A stretch of 64,000 nt of DNA from Phycisphaerae bacterium (GTDB lineage Bacteria > Planctomycetota > Phycisphaerae > Phycisphaerales > UBA1924), in assembly GCA_016793805.1 (NCBI GenBank), contig JAEUIZ010000042.1, positions 62,001 to 126,000 of the forward strand, in the 5' to 3' direction. Both the position numbers and the translations under genes were made by a program. The notes beneath the pieces are model-generated. The model did no database searches and had not been told where the DNA came from. It saw only the letters and a list, made by a program, of their open reading frames with translations. Position 1 is the stretch's first letter, and each line of letters opens with the position of its first letter. Shown here one piece after another: positions 41,697-51,533 of the stretch.

Positions 41697-44486
41697 TTAC
41701 GCCCCGACCGCCTGCTTCGATCCCTTCCGGCTCTCGTTCAGCAGCCGCCGCAGCACTGTCTGCAACACCCCTCCGTTGCGGTAGTACTCCGCCTCCACCG
41801 GCGTGTCGATCCGGCACCTCGCGCCAAACACCACCTGCTTCCCGTCCGGCTTCGTCGCCACGACCCGGATCTCGCACCGCGGCTCGATCAGTCCCTCGGC
41901 GCTCACCGGCACCTCGATGTCGAACCTCTCCTCGCCCGTCAGCCCCACGCTCGCCGCGCTCTGGCCCTCCAGGAAGCACAGCGGCAGCACCCCCATCCCC
42001 ACCAGGTTGCTCCGGTGGATCCGCTCGAAACTCTCCGCGATCACCGCGCGAACCCCCAGCAGCAGCGTCCCCTTCGCCGCCCAGTCGCGCGACGAGCCCA
42101 TCCCGTAGTCCTTCCCCGCCAGCACCACCAGCGGCGTCCCCTCCCGCTTGTAGTTCATCGCCGCGTTGTAGATGGAGTCGATCTTCCCCCCGCCGGCCTT
42201 GGACATGTCCCGCGTCCACCCGCCCTCGCGAACCTTCCCCGTCGCCGGGTCCTTCGCCAGCAGGTTCTTCACCCGCACGTTCGCGAACGTCCCGCGCGTC
42301 ATCACCCGGTCGTTCCCGCGCCGGCTGCCATAACTGTTGAAGTCCCGCTTCGCCACCCCGAGGCTCTTGAGGTACTCTCCCGCCGGACTCGACTCCGCGA
42401 TGTCGCCCGCCGGCGAGATGTGGTCCGTCGTCACGCTGTCGCCCAGCAGCGCCAGGCACCGCGCCCCGCGGATCGGGCCCGGCGTCGCGGGTGACTCGGT
42501 CATCCCCTCGAAGTACGGCGGGTGCTGGATGTACGTGCTCGAAGCGCTCCACGCGTACCGCTCGCTCTTCCGCACCGGAACCTTGTTCCACGTCTCGTTC
42601 CCGCTGAAGACGTTCGCGTACTCCTTGCGGAACTGCTCGGCCGACAGGCACTCCGCCTTGACCGCCTGCACCTCCGCCTGCGTCGGCCAGATCTCCCGCA
42701 GGAACACCGGCTTCCCGTCCTTGCCCGTCCCCAAGGGCTCGGTCGCCAGGTCCACGCACACGCTCCCCGCGATCGCGTACGCCACGCACAGCGGCGGGCT
42801 CGCCAGGTAGTTCGCCTTCACGCTCGGATGCACCCGCCCCTCGAAGTTGCGGTTCCCGCTCAGCACGCTCGCCGCGACGAGGTCGCCCTCCTTGATCGCC
42901 GCCTCGACCTCCTCCGGCAGCGGGCCGGAGTTCCCGATGCACGTCGTGCACCCGTACCCCACCGTGTTGAACCCCAGCGCATCGAGGTCCGCGCTCAGCC
43001 CCGAGCGGTCCAGGTACGCCGTCACGACCTTGCTCCCCGGCGCGAGGCTCGTCTTGACCCACGGCCTTTGCGTGAGGCCCTTCTCCCGCGCCTTGCGCGC
43101 CACCAGGCCCGCCGCGATCAGCACGTCGGGGTTGCTCGTGTTCGTGCAACTCGTGATCGCCGCGATCACCACCGCCCCGTGCGTGAGCCGCGCCCGCTGC
43201 CCTCCCCCGCCCGCATAGGTCCCGAAACTCCCGAAGACCTTCTCCGCCGGCAGCCCGAACCCCGTGTTCCCCAGCGGCGCCGCCAGCGCCCGCACAAACT
43301 CCGCCTTCACGTTCTTCAACTCCACCCGATCCTGCGGCCGCTTCGGGCCCGCCAGGCTCGGTTGCACCGTCGACAGGTCCAGTTCCATCACGTCCGTGAA
43401 CTCCGGCTCGGGCGCGCCCGGCGTCCAGAACAGCCCCTGCGCCTTGCAATACGACTCCACGAGCGACACCGTCGCCTCGTCCCGGCCCGTGAACCGCAGA
43501 TACTCCAGCGTCGACTGGTCCACCGGGAAGAACCCCATCGTCGCCCCATACTCCGGCGCCATGTTCGCGATCGTCGCCCGGTCCGGCACCGACAACGCCC
43601 CCATCCCCTCACCAAAGAACTCCACGAACTTGTCCACCACACCCTTCTTCCGCAGCATCTGTGTCACCGTCAACACCAGGTCCGTCGCCGTGGTCCCCTC
43701 CGGCAGCCGCCCCTTGAGCCGGAACCCGATCACCTCCGGCGTGAGCATGTAGATCGGCTGCCCCAGCATCACCGCCTCGGCCTCGATCCCGCCCACGCCC
43801 CACCCCACCACCCCCAGCCCGTTGATCATCGTCGTGTGCGAGTCCGTCCCCACGCACGAGTCCGGGTACGCCACCGTCTCGCCCCCCGCCGTCCTCGTCA
43901 GCACCCCCTTGGCCAGATACTCCAGGTTCACCTGGTGCACGATCCCCGTGGCCGGGGGCACGCACGTGAAGTTGCTCAGACTCTGCTGCCCCCACTTGAG
44001 GAACTCGTACCGCTCCATGTTCCGCTCGAACTCGCGCTCCGCGTTGATCGTCAGCGCCGTCCTCCCGCCCGTGCCAGCCCCGAAGGCGTCCACCTGCACG
44101 CTGTGGTCGATCACCAGGTCGCACGTGACCAGCGGGTTGATCAGCCCCGCGTCGCCTCCCAGCCGTGCCATCGCGTCCCGCATCGCCGCCAGGTCCACCA
44201 CGCACGGAACGCCCGTGAAGTCCTGCAGCACCACCCGCCCGGGCATGAACGGGATCTCCTCCTTCGCCGGGCTCTTCGCGTTCCAGTTCGCCAGCCCCAC
44301 CACGTCGTCCTGCGTCACCACGAACCCGTCCACGTGCCGAAGCATCGACTCGAGCAGCACCTTGATCGAGAACGGCAGCCGCTCGACGTGCCCGATCCGC
44401 TGCTGCACCAGCGCGCCCAGATCGAAATACGTGAACGTCGTCCCGCGGACGGTCAGGGTCTTCTTCGCATTGAACGGGCTGGCCAT
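41697..44486 (-). CDS. acnA: Aconitate hydratase
   Basis: Aconitase interconverts citrate and isocitrate in the TCA cycle. The 929-residue length matches AcnA/IRP1-type enzymes. The [4Fe-4S] ligands are in [14 protein letters not shown] and [14 protein letters not shown]; other hallmarks are [33 protein letters not shown] near the start, [19 protein letters not shown] and [15 protein letters not shown]. The ATG at 44486 is chosen because CGGAG lies 7 nt upstream and it gives the family start. lptB lies 80 bp downstream on the same strand. Confidence 0.97.
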   Translation of the reverse strand: MASPFNAKKTLTVRGTTFTYFDLGALVQQRIGHVERLPFSIKVLLESMLRHVDGFVVTQDDVVGLANWNAKSPAKEEIPFMPGRVVLQDFTGVPCVVDLAAMRDAMARLGGDAGLINPLVTCDLVIDHSVQVDAFGAGTGGRTALTINAEREFERNMERYEFLKWGQQSLSNFTCVPPATGIVHQVNLEYLAKGVLTRTAGGETVAYPDSCVGTDSHTTMINGLGVVGWGVGGIEAEAVMLGQPIYMLTPEVIGFRLKGRLPEGTTATDLVLTVTQMLRKKGVVDKFVEFFGEGMGALSVPDRATIANMAPEYGATMGFFPVDQSTLEYLRFTGRDEATVSLVESYCKAQGLFWTPGAPEPEFTDVMELDLSTVQPSLAGPKRPQDRVELKNVKAEFVRALAAPLGNTGFGLPAEKVFGSFGTYAGGGGQRARLTHGAVVIAAITSCTNTSNPDVLIAAGLVARKAREKGLTQRPWVKTSLAPGSKVVTAYLDRSGLSADLDALGFNTVGYGCTTCIGNSGPLPEEVEAAIKEGDLVAASVLSGNRNFEGRVHPSVKANYLASPPLCVAYAIAGSVCVDLATEPLGTGKDGKPVFLREIWPTQAEVQAVKAECLSAEQFRKEYANVFSGNETWNKVPVRKSERYAWSASSTYIQHPPYFEGMTESPATPGPIRGARCLALLGDSVTTDHISPAGDIAESSPAGEYLKSLGVAKRDFNSYGSRRGNDRVMTRGTFANVRVKNLLAKDPATGKVREGGWTRDMSKAGGGKIDSIYNAAMNYKREGTPLVVLAGKDYGMGSSRDWAAKGTLLLGVRAVIAESFERIHRSNLVGMGVLPLCFLEGQSAASVGLTGEERFDIEVPVSAEGLIEPRCEIRVVATKPDGKQVVFGARCRIDTPVEAEYYRNGGVLQTVLRRLLNESRKGSKQAVGA

Positions 44487-44625
44487 GGCGATGCTCCGGG
44501 GTGGGGGGGGTGGGTTCACCCGAAGCATCGTCGCCGAGCATCGATGAATCAAGTCAATCCACGTGCTGAGTCGTATCAACTGTGTTTATGCAGACGCCCG
44601 GCGTGCGGCCCCTGTCCGTCGGCCC

Positions 44626-44991
44626 CTAGCGGACCACCCGAACGCCCGCGCGACGTGCCGCCCGCTTCAGCGCCCCGTCGTTCGTCAGCAGCGACGCCGC
44701 GCCCGACTCCGCGCTCGCCAGCAGGTGCGCGTCGATCCATCCCACGCCCAAACCCTCGAGCCGGTGCCGACGAACGAACTCGACCACCTCGCCGTGGCTC
44801 ATCAGGGGCAACCGCGGCACCGCCGCCAGGTCGGCCAGCGCCGCGTGCCCGCGCGGGATCGCACCCAGCACCAACTCGCCCACGATGAAGTCGTGCGCGT
44901 GCACCGTGGCCGGCGGGAGCGACTCGAGGTCGCCGTCCCGCCGCCCGCGGAACAGGTCGATCCACACCGACGTGTCCACCAGCACGATCAT
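44626..44991 (-). CDS. vapC: VapC-type PIN-domain toxin ribonuclease
   Basis: The 121-residue protein is a PIN-domain nuclease. Acidic residues expected to hold Mg are Asp6 (VLVDTSVW), Glu39 (GELVLG), Asp87 (WIDAHLLASA) and Asp105 (LLTNDGAL). VapC toxins cleave tRNA or rRNA and are neutralised by VapB. The start overlaps the end of the upstream antitoxin gene by 4 bp, the usual coupled arrangement. All active-site residues are present, so it is likely functional. Confidence 0.9.
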   Translation of the reverse strand: MIVLVDTSVWIDLFRGRRDGDLESLPPATVHAHDFIVGELVLGAIPRGHAALADLAAVPRLPLMSHGEVVEFVRRHRLEGLGVGWIDAHLLASAESGAASLLTNDGALKRAARRAGVRVVR

Positions 44992-45188
44992 GCCGCCCGA
45001 CCCCGCCGACGCCGCGACGGGGCCCGCGCCGACGGGAACGCCCCGCGCAGCCCGATGAGCCGACGAACCGCCGCCTGCGCGATCAGCGACTCAATCGCCG
45101 CACGCACCAGCGCCGAGGTCCCCTCGATGCCCGTCAACTCCTTGGCCCGCTTCACCTGCTCCGCGTCCAGGATGAGTGTCGTTCGCAT
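44988..45188 (-). CDS. vapB: VapB-type antitoxin
   Basis: This 66-residue protein begins [20 protein letters not shown], matching the VapB family of the CopG/ribbon-helix-helix type. A basic C-terminal tail (SRRRRGRAA) should wrap the toxin or bind DNA. The ATG at 45188 is preferred to an earlier start as it gives the family N-terminus and follows AGGAT. RHH antitoxins repress their own operon, so the gap toward ogt (45189-45253) probably contains its operator; the ATACATAC and GTGTGCAT stretch there is a candidate. Confidence 0.82.
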   Translation of the reverse strand: MRTTLILDAEQVKRAKELTGIEGTSALVRAAIESLIAQAAVRRLIGLRGAFPSARAPSRRRRGRAA

Positions 45189-45253
45189 GCAGCATCCTAT
45201 GCACACTTTGTATGTATCGCCGAACCGGGCGGCACGCCCGCCTACGCTGCCCC

Positions 45254-45760
45254 ATGCTCGCTCGCCGGGACATCCCTTCCCCGATCGGGACGCTCGTCGC
45301 CCTCGCCGACGACGCCCTTCGCGCCCTCCAGTTCCCGCGCGCCACGCCCCACACGCCCCCGGCCGATCGGTCCGACCCCGACGCCAAGAGGCTCCTCGAC
45401 CTCGTGCAGCGCCAACTCGACGACTACTTCGCCGGCACGCGCCGAACCTTTGACCTCCCGCTCGCCCCGCGGGGCACGCCCTTCCAACGGGCCGTCTGGG
45501 ACGCCCTCCGCGAGATCCCCTTCGGCACCACGCTCAGTTATGGCGCGCTCGCCCGCCGGCTCGGTCGCCCCGACGCCGCCCGGGCCGTCGGTGCCGCCAA
45601 CGGCGCCAATCCCATCGCCATCATCATCCCGTGCCACCGCGTCAGCAACGCCGCGGGCGACCTCCACGGCTACGGCGGCGGGCTCGGCCGCAAACGCTGG
45701 CTCCTCGACCACGAGCAGGCCATCCCCGCCCTCGTCGCTCCCGCCCTCCCAGCGACCTGA
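45254..45760 (+). CDS. ogt: Methylated-DNA--protein-cysteine methyltransferase
   Basis: This 168-residue protein repairs O6-alkylguanine by transferring the alkyl group to its own cysteine. The active site is IPCHRV with Cys127. Nearby [33 protein letters not shown] is the DNA-binding helix-turn-helix region, and [10 protein letters not shown] contains the conserved Asn hinge. It is the single-domain Ogt/MGMT type with no Ada regulatory domain. It diverges from vapBC. Confidence 0.94.
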   Translation: MLARRDIPSPIGTLVALADDALRALQFPRATPHTPPADRSDPDAKRLLDLVQRQLDDYFAGTRRTFDLPLAPRGTPFQRAVWDALREIPFGTTLSYGALARRLGRPDAARAVGAANGANPIAIIIPCHRVSNAAGDLHGYGGGLGRKRWLLDHEQAIPALVAPALPAT

Positions 45761-45821
45761 CGCCCAGACCAGGCAGCGACGCCGAGATCGCCGTCACCCC
45801 GCGCCGGGCGCGCGCGGCAAG

Positions 45822-45845
45822 GCCCCGGGGGTCTCACCCCGGGGC
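45822..45845. terminator. GC-rich hairpin downstream of ogt
   Basis: A perfect 9-bp stem GCCCCGGGG/CCCCGGGGC with loop GTCTCA lies 62 bp after ogt. It is followed on the plus strand by a CT-rich stretch, not a T-tract, so it may be a factor-dependent terminator or simply a stable hairpin. Confidence 0.35.
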
Positions 45846-45992
45846 CCGCGTGTCTCTCTCTCTCCCAGACCGCCGATCAGCACATCGCCAGGAAACTCAA
45901 CAGGGCGAGCAGCGCGATGCGCTTATGGTTCTCGGTCAGAACAAGTGCGGCCCTCATCTCCAGCCCTTTCTGAAGTTGTCCGTCAACCCCTC

Positions 45993-47876
45993 ATGCAACA
46001 ACGCCCGTGCCAGCCCGCCGTCCGACTCGTCCCGGGCCCGCTGCACCGTCGCCGACCGCTCCGCGCGTCCGATCACCACGCGCCCACGCCCGCGGCCCAC
46101 GCCCGGTCGTTGCTCGCGCGCATCGCCGCCTGTTGCGTTCTCGCAACCTCGGTGGCCCCGATCCCCACCCTCGCCCGACAGCCCGACGCGCCCCCTCACG
46201 CGATCGCGCCCCTGGACACGCCGCCCTCGGCCTCCGCCGCCGGCGCCGCGATGGACGCCCTCATCGCCTGGACCCGCGACGGCAAGGTCCCAGAGCACGC
46301 GCAGGGTCTCCCCAAGGCCCAGGGCGCGTCGATCACGATTCGCTGCGCCGGCCGCGTCATCGCCCGCGCCTCCGCATGGTCCGATACCCCGGGCACGTCG
46401 GCGCTCCGTGCCGACCCCGCCGCCGATCCCGCCGTGCGCCGCGCCGCCGCGATCGCGCTCCCCGCTGCCCTCCGCAACCTCCCGTTTACGCTCGATCCCT
46501 CGCTCCCGGACGCCAGCGCCGAGGTGGCCCGGCAACTCGACCTCTCCCTCGAACTCGCCGGGCCGCTTGTTCCCATCACCCTCGCTGCCTGGGCCGACGC
46601 GCTCAGCCAAGTCCGTCCCGGAATCGACGGCGTGGCGATCCGCCTGGGCGACCGGTTCGAGTCGATGTTCCCCGCCGCGATGCTCGCCGGTGCCGTCGAG
46701 CCCCCCGCCGCCTGCCGGGCGCTGCTCTCGAAGGCGACCGACGACCCGACCCTGGCGCTCAAGGAGCCGCGCGACCTGGGCATCGCCCCCACCTTCTACC
46801 GCTTCCGCGTCACCCACCTCGCCCAACTCCCCGGCTCGCACGAACTCGTCTACCTCACCCGCGGCGGCGTGGTCGCCCCGCCCCTCTCCGCCGCCGAACT
46901 CTCCCGCTGGGCCGTCGGGCTCGCCGACCACCTCGTGCGCCGAATCCCCGACGACGGCTCGGCCTACCCAGGAACATTCAACCCCGTCGCCGAGCCGGTC
47001 GGTGGGGGCGACCGAGGCACCCCGGGGCAGCACGCCCTCGTGGCCTTCACGCTCGCCCGGTTCGCGCGCACGGGCGCGTCCGTCGATCCCGCCGCCGCTC
47101 GGCGCGCGCACGACGGCGCCCTTCGCATGCTCCGATCCTTCGACCGCGCCCATGCGCGCGCCGACGACCCTTTCGCGATGGCCCTGATCGTGCGCACGTT
47201 CGAGGAACTCCCGACCGCGGACCGCACGCCGGACCTGGACGCGCTGCGCGCGCGCGCCGCTGGACGTGTGCCACGTGGAACACTCGGCGCCGCGCCGACC
47301 GGCCTGGCCGGGCTGGCCGCCTGGGCGCTGGACGCCGCGGGCGAGGAGGCGGACCCGATGGTGCGGGCGACGTACGCGCGCGCGCCGCTGCCCGAACTGG
47401 GCGCGGCGATGCCCTGGCTGGGGTGGGCGGAGTTGGCCGTTCGGGATCGGCACGCTCCGGGGCGGCCCCCGGCGAGTGCCGAGGCGTTGCGGCAGATGCG
47501 GGGGATGCTGTGGGCGCACACGCTGGCGCCGGAGTCGTTGTCGGCGGAGGAGCAGGACCTGGCCGGGGGGATGGTGTTCGGGCGCGGGGGATTGCCGACG
47601 TGGCACGCGGCGCGGCCGCTGGCGATGGTGGGGACGATGCTGCGGGAGCCGGACCTGGCCGGGGAGCGTGCGTTGGAACTGGCGCGGCTGCTGGCGGGGC
47701 TGAGGTACCTTCGGCAGTTGACGATCGGGCCGGCGGAGGGGCACATGTACGCGGACCCGGGGGGCGCGAGGTGGGGGGTGCGCGGGAGCGTGTGGGACCA
47801 GCGGGTGTCGCCGGAGGCGACGGCGACGACGCTGCTGGCGGTGGTGGAGGTGCTGCGGGTGGTGGGAGGGCGATGA
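45993..47876 (+). CDS. Exported protein of unknown function, possibly an all-helical toroid
   Basis: I do not recognise this 627-residue protein. After an N-terminal extension of about 36 residues it has a signal-like hydrophobic stretch (ARIAACCVLATSVAPIPTLARQ); the start at 45993 is therefore uncertain and a later one is possible. The C-terminal half consists of repeated helices with motifs such as GTPGQHALVAFTLARFARTG and ATATTLLAVVEVLRVVGGR, reminiscent of alpha/alpha toroid proteins. The stop overlaps the next ATG (ATGA), so it is the first gene of the nfeD-floA operon. Base composition flips inside this gene near 47270: C-ending codons dominate before it and G-ending codons after, yet the frame is unbroken. 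Confidence 0.7.
   Translation: MQQRPCQPAVRLVPGPLHRRRPLRASDHHAPTPAAHARSLLARIAACCVLATSVAPIPTLARQPDAPPHAIAPLDTPPSASAAGAAMDALIAWTRDGKVPEHAQGLPKAQGASITIRCAGRVIARASAWSDTPGTSALRADPAADPAVRRAAAIALPAALRNLPFTLDPSLPDASAEVARQLDLSLELAGPLVPITLAAWADALSQVRPGIDGVAIRLGDRFESMFPAAMLAGAVEPPAACRALLSKATDDPTLALKEPRDLGIAPTFYRFRVTHLAQLPGSHELVYLTRGGVVAPPLSAAELSRWAVGLADHLVRRIPDDGSAYPGTFNPVAEPVGGGDRGTPGQHALVAFTLARFARTGASVDPAAARRAHDGALRMLRSFDRAHARADDPFAMALIVRTFEELPTADRTPDLDALRARAAGRVPRGTLGAAPTGLAGLAAWALDAAGEEADPMVRATYARAPLPELGAAMPWLGWAELAVRDRHAPGRPPASAEALRQMRGMLWAHTLAPESLSAEEQDLAGGMVFGRGGLPTWHAARPLAMVGTMLREPDLAGERALELARLLAGLRYLRQLTIGPAEGHMYADPGGARWGVRGSVWDQRVSPEATATTLLAVVEVLRVVGGR
47221..47340. other. Sharp GC-skew inversion
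   Basis: By hand count, 46921-47220 has 129 C and 94 G on the plus strand, 47221-47340 is balanced (49 C, 49 G), and 47341-47580 has 68 C and 115 G. C excess to the left and G excess to the right extend far in both directions and affect genes on both strands. Leftward the skew is strong to about 10 kb and weaker beyond. This is the polarity of a replication origin. Confidence 0.75.
47266..47283. promoter_or_regulatory. parS-like palindrome, possible ParB binding site
   Basis: GTGTGCCACGTGGAACAC is an 18-bp palindrome with one mismatched pair. Its inner 16 bp differ at a single position from TGTTCCACGTGGAACA, the GC-rich form of the bacterial centromere parS as I recall it. Several other CACGTG hexamers exist in the window, but I saw none with comparable arms. 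It lies in coding sequence, as parS sites often do, exactly where the GC skew inverts. Confidence 0.6.
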
Positions 47877-49777
47877 AACCGGACGGGGACCGGCACGAAC
47901 TAGGATTGAGCATGGGTGGACATGAGCACAGAAGGCAGCAGCGGGCGGGCGGGGCGTCGGTGCCGCGGTGGATGCGCTCGGCGGCGCGGGTGGCGGCGTC
48001 GCTGGTGATGGTGGCGTGGACGCTGACGGGGATCGGGCAGGGGGGGATGGGGAGCGGGGCGGGGGCGGCGGTGCCGGCGTCGCGTCAGGCGAGCAACGTG
48101 GCGATCATCACGATCAAGGGTCAGATCGGATCGACGGAGTTGGGGAGCGTTCGTCGGCGGATCCAGATCGCGGAGCGAGCGGGGGCGAACGCGCTGGTGT
48201 TCGAGATCGACACGCCCGGGGGCGACTTGCGTGCGGTGCTGGGGATCTGCGACGCGATCAAGGGGAGTTCGATCAAGAACACGGTGGCGTGGGTGAACCG
48301 GGACGCGTACTCGGGGGGTGCGGTGATCGCGCTGGCGTGCCGGGAGATTGTGGCGGCGGACCCGAGCACGCTGGGGGACGCGATTCCGATCGTGGGGCCG
48401 TCGCTGTTCGGGCGGATCAACACGCTCCCGGAGAGCGAGCGGCAGAAGTTCCTGAGCCCGCTGATCTCGGAGTTGGTGGAGTCGGCGCGGCTGCACGGGC
48501 GTGACGAGTTGCTGGTGCAGGGGATCGCGAGCCGTGGGGTGGAGTTGTGGCTGATCGAGAACCCGGCGACGAAGCAGCGGCTGTTTGTGACGAAGGCGGA
48601 GTATGAGCGGGTGTTCGGGGTGTCGCCGGACGCGAGCGTGCCTCCGGTGTTGCCGTCGGCGCCGTCGCTGGGCGAGGGTCAGGGGGAGGCGGGTGGCGAG
48701 AAGCAAGGGCCGACGCTGCCCGATCCGAGCAAGTTGCGGCCTCGTCGTGGGGGCACGAGGACGAGCGGGCCGTTGCCTCCGCCGAGCCCGAACGATCCGA
48801 AGCGGTTTGTTCCGGCGGCGCCGGGGCTGGAGGGGATCGCCGGGGAGGTGACGGTTCGTCAGGAGTTGCCGCTGAGCCGACCGACGCTGACGAGCGCGGA
48901 TCGGGAGCGGTGGCGGCTGGTGGAGTATGTGAGCACGGGCTCTGGGCCGTTCGTGTTCAAGGCGGAGCAGATGAGGCGGTACGGGCTGAGCGTGGCGACG
49001 GTGCAGAACGAGGAGGAGTTGCGGGCGTTCCTGGGTGCGAAGAACGTGATCCGGCTGGATCGGACGTGGTCGGAGGGGATGGTGGCGTTTTTGACGATGC
49101 TGCCGGTGCAGGGGCTGCTGCTGGTGATCTTCCTGCTGGCGTCGTTCGTGGAGATCACGCATCCGGGGTCGGTGATGCCGGCGGGCGTGGCGACGCTGGC
49201 GCTGGCGCTCTTGCTGGGTCCGCAGTTGCTGATGAACCTGGCGAGTTGGTGGGAGGTGGCGGCGATCGTGGGCGGGTTGGCGCTGGTGCTGGTGGAGATC
49301 TTCGTGATCCCCGGGTTCGGGGCGTTCGGGGTGGTGGGGCTGGTGCTGATGTTCGGGGGTCTGGTGGGGTCGTTCCTGCCGGCGGGGGGTTTCTTTCCGG
49401 ACAGCCCGCAGGCGAAGTCGGGGCTGGTGTACAGCCTGACGACGCTGCTGCTGAGCCTGGTGACGTCTGGGGCGTTGATGTACTTTGTGGCGAAGCACTT
49501 CGGATCGCTGCCGGTGTTTGGGAAGTTGATGCTGAAGGACCCCGGGGAGGTGCGGCTGTCGGAGGGGGACGACCTGTTGCGGGCGATGCAGGCGACGGCG
49601 GGGTCGTTGCAGGTGGGAGCGACGGGGGTGGCGATCACGCCGCTGCGGCCGTCGGGGCGGGCGCAGATCGGGGACCGGCTGGTGGACGTGGTTTCGGACA
49701 TGGGATTGATCGAGTCGGGGACGGCGGTTCGGGTGACGAGCGTGTCGGAGTTTCGGGTTGGGGTGGAGCGGGCGTGA
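47873..49777 (+). CDS. nfeD: NfeD family membrane-bound ClpP-class serine protease
   Basis: This 634-residue protein has an N-terminal signal/anchor, then a ClpP-fold protease domain (VAIITIKGQIG, LVFEIDTPGGDLRAVLGICDAI, NRDAYSGGAVIALACREIVA with the likely nucleophile serine in AYSGGA). After a Pro/Gly-rich linker of about 90 residues come at least four membrane segments (from VQGLLLVIFLLAS to LLSLVTSGALMYFV) and a C-terminal OB-fold (GATGVAITPLRPSGRAQIGDRLVDVVSD). This is the long form of NfeD, which partners flotillin-like proteins. The first ATG overlaps the preceding stop; MGG at 47912 is an alternative. Confidence 0.87.
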   Translation: MKPDGDRHELGLSMGGHEHRRQQRAGGASVPRWMRSAARVAASLVMVAWTLTGIGQGGMGSGAGAAVPASRQASNVAIITIKGQIGSTELGSVRRRIQIAERAGANALVFEIDTPGGDLRAVLGICDAIKGSSIKNTVAWVNRDAYSGGAVIALACREIVAADPSTLGDAIPIVGPSLFGRINTLPESERQKFLSPLISELVESARLHGRDELLVQGIASRGVELWLIENPATKQRLFVTKAEYERVFGVSPDASVPPVLPSAPSLGEGQGEAGGEKQGPTLPDPSKLRPRRGGTRTSGPLPPPSPNDPKRFVPAAPGLEGIAGEVTVRQELPLSRPTLTSADRERWRLVEYVSTGSGPFVFKAEQMRRYGLSVATVQNEEELRAFLGAKNVIRLDRTWSEGMVAFLTMLPVQGLLLVIFLLASFVEITHPGSVMPAGVATLALALLLGPQLLMNLASWWEVAAIVGGLALVLVEIFVIPGFGAFGVVGLVLMFGGLVGSFLPAGGFFPDSPQAKSGLVYSLTTLLLSLVTSGALMYFVAKHFGSLPVFGKLMLKDPGEVRLSEGDDLLRAMQATAGSLQVGATGVAITPLRPSGRAQIGDRLVDVVSDMGLIESGTAVRVTSVSEFRVGVERA

Positions 49778-49815
49778 GGGGCGCGGTACCCTCTGGCCGA
49801 CGGAGGTGACGGCGC

Positions 49816-50319
49816 GTGAACGAAGGGCTGCTGTTCTGGGGGATGGGGCTGCTGGCGGCGGGGCTGCTGCTGGTGGTGCTGGAGGTGTTCGTGCCGTCGG
49901 GAGGCTTGATCGCGATTGCGGCGATCGGGTGCGCGGTGGGCGGGGTGGTGTGCCTGTTTCGGTACGGGACGACGTGGGGGATCGTGGGCGTGGCGGCGGT
50001 GCTGGTGCTGGGGCCGATGGCGGCGGGGTTTGCGCTGCGGGTGTGGCCGCACACGCCGATGGGGCGGAAGGTCTTTGGGGAGCGATCGGCGGAGGAAGTG
50101 GAGGCGGAGCGGCTGGCGGCGATCAAGGAGCGTGAGCGGCTGGCGGCGTTGTATGGAGCGGAGGGCGTGGTTTTGACGGATCTTCGGCCGGTGGGGTTGG
50201 TGGAGATCGGCGGGAAGCGGTACGAGGCGTTGTCGGAATCGACGTTCGTTGGGGCCGGAGCGAGGGTTCGGGTGACGGTGGTGGAAGGGAACCAGTTGAA
50301 GGTCCGGGCGATCGGATAG
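49816..50319 (+). CDS. Short NfeD-like membrane protein with OB-fold
   Basis: This 167-residue protein has two or three N-terminal membrane segments (LLFWGMGLLAAGLLLVVLEVF, LIAIAAIGCAVGGVV) and a C-terminal OB-like domain (YGAEGVVLTDLRPVGLVEIGGKRYEALSES). It resembles the C-terminal part of NfeD, the short form that associates with flotillins. It starts at a GTG with GGAGG 9 nt upstream, 38 bp after the long nfeD and 12 bp before floA. Confidence 0.83.
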   Translation: MNEGLLFWGMGLLAAGLLLVVLEVFVPSGGLIAIAAIGCAVGGVVCLFRYGTTWGIVGVAAVLVLGPMAAGFALRVWPHTPMGRKVFGERSAEEVEAERLAAIKERERLAALYGAEGVVLTDLRPVGLVEIGGKRYEALSESTFVGAGARVRVTVVEGNQLKVRAIG

Positions 50320-50331
50320 AGGAGCCAGGGC

Positions 50332-51324
50332 ATGGACAAGGTCTTGATTGTCGGTTTGGTGCTGGTCGGGCTGTTCGGGCTGGTGCTGGTGGTGGTGATC
50401 GGGCAGTTCATCAGCCTGTGGATCCAGGCGATGCTGAGCAATGCGCACGTGAGCATCTTCGAGATCATCGGGATGCGGCTGCGGAAGGTGGACATCCGGA
50501 CGGTGGTGTATTCGAGGATCCGGGCGGTGAAGGCGGGGATGGACATCCCGACGAACGCGCTGGAGACGCACTACCTGGCGGGCGGGCGGGTGCCGAACGT
50601 GATCAGCGCGATGATCGCGGCGCGGAGCGCGAAGATCGAGTTGCCGTGGAACATCGCGACGGCGATCGACCTGGCAGGCCGGGACATCCTGGACGCGGTG
50701 CAGACGTCGGTGAACCCGAAGGTCATCGACTGTCCAGCGCAGAGCGGCCCGCGGGCGACGATCGACGCGGTGGCGCAGGACGGGATCCAGTTGAAGGCGA
50801 AGGCGCGGGTGACGGTTCGGACGAACATCTCGCGGCTGGTGGGCGGGGCGACGGAGGAGACGATCATCGCGCGCGTGGGCGAGGGCATCGTGACGACGAT
50901 CGGATCGGCGACGTCGCACAAGAAGGTGCTGGAGAACCCCGACCAGATCAGCAAGACGGTGATGCAGAAGGGGCTGGACGCGGGGACGGCGTTCGAGATC
51001 CTGTCGATCGACATCGCGGACATCGACGTGGGGGACAACATCGGGGCGAAGTTGCAGACAGCGCAGGCGGAGGCGAACAAGCAGATGGCGCAGGCCGAGG
51101 CGGAGAAGCGTCGGGCGCTGGCGGTGGCGCAGGAGCAGGAGTACGTCGCGGAGGCGCAGAAGAACAAGGCGCTGGTGGTGCTGGCGGAGGCCGAGGTCCC
51201 GCGGGCCATGGCGGAGGCGTTCCGCAGCGGGAACCTGGGCATCATGGACTACTACAAGATGCGGAACCTGCAGGCGGACACGAGCATGCGGGCGGCGATT
51301 GGTGGCGAGGGGGCGAAGGGGTAG
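50332..51324 (+). CDS. floA: Flotillin-like protein FloA
   Basis: FloA organises membrane microdomains and affects membrane fluidity and protein assembly. The 330-residue protein has one N-terminal hydrophobic hairpin ([19 protein letters not shown]), an SPFH-like core ([56 protein letters not shown]) and a C-terminal coiled coil rich in Ala and Glu ([27 protein letters not shown]). The sequence is close to family consensus throughout. GAGGAG precedes the start. It closes the operon that starts with the exported protein at 45993. Confidence 0.95.
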   Translation: MDKVLIVGLVLVGLFGLVLVVVIGQFISLWIQAMLSNAHVSIFEIIGMRLRKVDIRTVVYSRIRAVKAGMDIPTNALETHYLAGGRVPNVISAMIAARSAKIELPWNIATAIDLAGRDILDAVQTSVNPKVIDCPAQSGPRATIDAVAQDGIQLKAKARVTVRTNISRLVGGATEETIIARVGEGIVTTIGSATSHKKVLENPDQISKTVMQKGLDAGTAFEILSIDIADIDVGDNIGAKLQTAQAEANKQMAQAEAEKRRALAVAQEQEYVAEAQKNKALVVLAEAEVPRAMAEAFRSGNLGIMDYYKMRNLQADTSMRAAIGGEGAKG

Positions 51325-51469
51325 GGGCCCGAGCGGCCTCCAGCGGCGGTGTGGGCGTGGGTTCCGCCCCCGGCGACTCGTGCGCGAGTTTGACCGCTGC
51401 AGCGAGCGGCTTGAGGTCGACGTGCGGCGATGTCCTAGGAAGGGGGATGGACCGAAGATGCCGGTGCCC

Positions 51470-51497
51470 TTGCAATCTGGGGCAAGAGAGGTATATT
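51470..51497 (+). promoter_or_regulatory. Sigma70-type promoter upstream of the HAF-like repeat gene
   Basis: TTGCAA and TATATT boxes are 16 bp apart in a locally AT-rich stretch, giving a leader of about 30 nt before the ATG at 51534. It is one of the best promoter matches in the window. Confidence 0.6.
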
Positions 51498-51533
51498 CGT
51501 GCCCATGCCGGGTGTCGGGAGGTGGAGGGAGCC

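Noticed and set aside
45761-45992. Origin of replication in the gap upstream of the skew switch
   Set aside because: No DnaA-box cluster and no AT-rich unwinding region is visible there, so I do not call an oriC at a specific place.
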